A DNA stretch of 64,000 bases from Synechococcus sp. NOUM97013 (GTDB taxonomy: Bacteria > Cyanobacteriota > Cyanobacteriia > PCC-6307 > Cyanobiaceae): contig NZ_CP047941.1 in NCBI RefSeq assembly GCF_014279815.1, forward strand, positions 992,001 to 1,056,000, written 5' to 3'. Position 1 is the stretch's first letter. Each line of letters begins with the position of its first letter. This document shows positions 62,843 to 64,000 of the stretch, piece after piece. The translations under genes and the position numbers were made by a program. The notes under the pieces were generated by a model. It did no database searches. It was given only the letters and a program-made list of their open reading frames with translations, and was not told the DNA's origin.

Positions 62843-63934
62843 ATGCCTCGGCTTCCCCGTCGTCTCAGTGCTCTGCTGGTCGCTGCTGCCGTGCAGTCCA
62901 CAGGATTGTTGTGGTCTTTGCCAGCCCGTGCTGCCAGTGCTTTGGCGGCCTGGTCACTGGGCAGCGACGGTGTGTTGCAGCTGCGGACGGCCACGGGTGC
63001 ACGCCTGGATGCTTTTTTCGAAGCGGGTGAAGCGGGCCGGGGGCCCAGGGTCTGGATCGATTTCCCAGGGGAGCTGAGTCGACCTCGCAAACTGCGCGGT
63101 TCCGGCCCCGTTCGTGAGGTCCGTCTGGGCAAGCCCAATCCGGGCGCGACTCGGCTGGTGGTGGAGTTTCAGCCTGGGGTTCAACTCGATCCGGGGCAGC
63201 TTCGGCTGATCGGCACGTCACCAGATCGTTGGAAGTTGATGTTTGAGGGCCTGCCGACCCGGGGGTTGCGCACCATTGGCGAAGGTGATCTGAACCGTGC
63301 CAGTTCCGGTCAGTGGGGCGGCGTGCGCATCCAACCCACCAAAACGCCTGTGAATGCGGCGGGGCTTCCTGATGTGCCGCGCGGCCGTTATCGGGTGGTC
63401 ATCGATCCGGGCCACGGTGGACCTGACCCTGGGGCCGTGGGAATTCGAGGCATTCGTGAGGCTGAAATTGTCCTGGATATTTCCCTGCAAGTGGCTCGCT
63501 TGCTGGAAGCCAAGGGTGTTCAGGTCACCTTGACGCGAACGGCTGAAGTGGATGTGGACTTGCCTCCGCGCGTCGCTCTGGCCAACCGCCTCGGTGCCAC
63601 GGCCTTTGTGAGCATTCACGCCAATGCGATCAGCATGTCGCGCCCCGAGGTGAACGGCATTGAGACCTTCTACTTTTCTGATCCGCGCTCCGCGCGTCTG
63701 GCTGCCCACATTCAGCAGCAGGTGCTGAATGTGTCGCCCGGCAGTCCGAACCGTGGTGTTCGCAAGGGCCGCTTTTTCGTGATCCGCCGCACCACCATGC
63801 CCTCGGCCCTGGTGGAAACAGGATTTGTGACCGGAAACATCGATTCGCCGCGCCTGGCCGATCCAGCACATCGGCGTCGTTTGTCACTGGCGATCGCCAC
63901 CGGCATCCTCGAGTATCTGCAGGGCCTGCGATGA
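62843..63934 (+). CDS. N-acetylmuramoyl-L-alanine amidase, AMIN domain
   Basis: The 363-residue exported protein has a signal peptide, an AMIN-type domain (about 45-145) and an Amidase_3 catalytic domain with IDPGHGGPDPGAVG, REAEIVLDISLQVA, FVSIHANAISM and ALVETGFVTG. It cleaves the amide bond of peptidoglycan in cell separation. It begins 5 bases after the nitrilase gene. Its stop overlaps the murI start. Confidence 0.92.
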   Translation: MPRLPRRLSALLVAAAVQSTGLLWSLPARAASALAAWSLGSDGVLQLRTATGARLDAFFEAGEAGRGPRVWIDFPGELSRPRKLRGSGPVREVRLGKPNPGATRLVVEFQPGVQLDPGQLRLIGTSPDRWKLMFEGLPTRGLRTIGEGDLNRASSGQWGGVRIQPTKTPVNAAGLPDVPRGRYRVVIDPGHGGPDPGAVGIRGIREAEIVLDISLQVARLLEAKGVQVTLTRTAEVDVDLPPRVALANRLGATAFVSIHANAISMSRPEVNGIETFYFSDPRSARLAAHIQQQVLNVSPGSPNRGVRKGRFFVIRRTTMPSALVETGFVTGNIDSPRLADPAHRRRLSLAIATGILEYLQGLR

Positions 63935-64000
63935 GCATTCGTCTTGGCCTGTTCGACAGCGGCCTGGGAGGTCTCACCGTGCTCCGCCGTGTCCTGGAGC
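63931..64000 (+). CDS. murI: glutamate racemase, N-terminal fragment
   Basis: Only the first 23 codons are present before the window ends. They read SIRLGLFDSGLGGLTVLRRV, which contains the MurI N-terminal motif with the FDSGLGG loop and catalytic Asp region. ATGA overlap with the amidase stop implies one operon for peptidoglycan genes. Confidence 0.88.
   Translation, partial: MSIRLGLFDSGLGGLTVLRRVLE

Overview
The window is chromosomal DNA of a marine picocyanobacterium, most likely a Synechococcus of subcluster 5.1 or a close relative. The evidence is gene content: a SomA-type SLH porin, IdiA next to a PiuC-type hydroxylase, MenB/MenD for phylloquinone, DUF760, DUF4336, DUF3303, DUF3721 and DUF3764 proteins, an SmtA-type metallothionein, and Nif11-type (prochlorosin-like) precursor peptides. 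This is protein-family recognition by reading; no database search was run.

Region 1 (1-6.3 kb) is zinc acquisition: the end of a DUF318-type permease, its TIGR03943 partner, an unknown exported beta-rich protein, znuC, znuB, znuA and a histidine-rich outer-membrane barrel. Zur/Fur-like palindromes lie before znuC and, as a perfect inverted pair, at the znuA start. Region 2 (6.6-16 kb) has a B12-riboswitch-controlled hupE, a Crp-family regulator with its own inverted-repeat operator, small unknown genes, an Amidase_3-like hydrolase, rsmE, osmC, the metallothionein gene bmtA between two Zur/Fur-like boxes, a class A acid phosphatase, and DUF411/DUF3721 genes. Region 3 (15.9-18.3 kb) is an operon of a CobW-like P-loop protein and two metallophosphoesterases, again behind a Zur-like box.

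Region 4 (18.8-30.4 kb) has a keto-acid decarboxylase, then the most unusual cluster: a Tat-exported beta-propeller resembling the catalytic domain of nitrous oxide reductase, an FtsX-type ABC permease, and an ABC ATPase fused to a transmembrane/periplasmic domain. It is followed by a heavy-metal RND efflux module that looks decayed (short adaptor, pump with an in-frame stop) and is flanked by about 90-bp direct repeats that duplicate the start of the DUF4336 gene.

Region 5 (30.4-43.5 kb) is core housekeeping: DUF760, lepB, menD, menB, an L,D-transpeptidase, glgA, murF, a metallophosphoesterase, a lipid kinase and glmU. Region 6 (43.5-52.8 kb) is an AT-richer accessory island with a potassium channel, small membrane and secreted proteins, a phage-like pseudogene remnant, two clear Nif11 precursor cassettes with their own terminators, a third related leader-like gene, a pentapeptide-repeat protein and several very small ORFs. 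Region 7 (52.8-64 kb) returns to core genes: mnmD-like methyltransferase, aroA, the somA-type porin, piuC, idiA, ubiD-family, comB, a nitrilase, an AMIN amidase and the start of murI.

No tRNA, rRNA, CRISPR array or insertion sequence was recognised. The recurring theme of the first 30 kb is metal handling, with the same type of operator at four or five promoters, which suggests a local zinc (or zinc plus iron) regulon.
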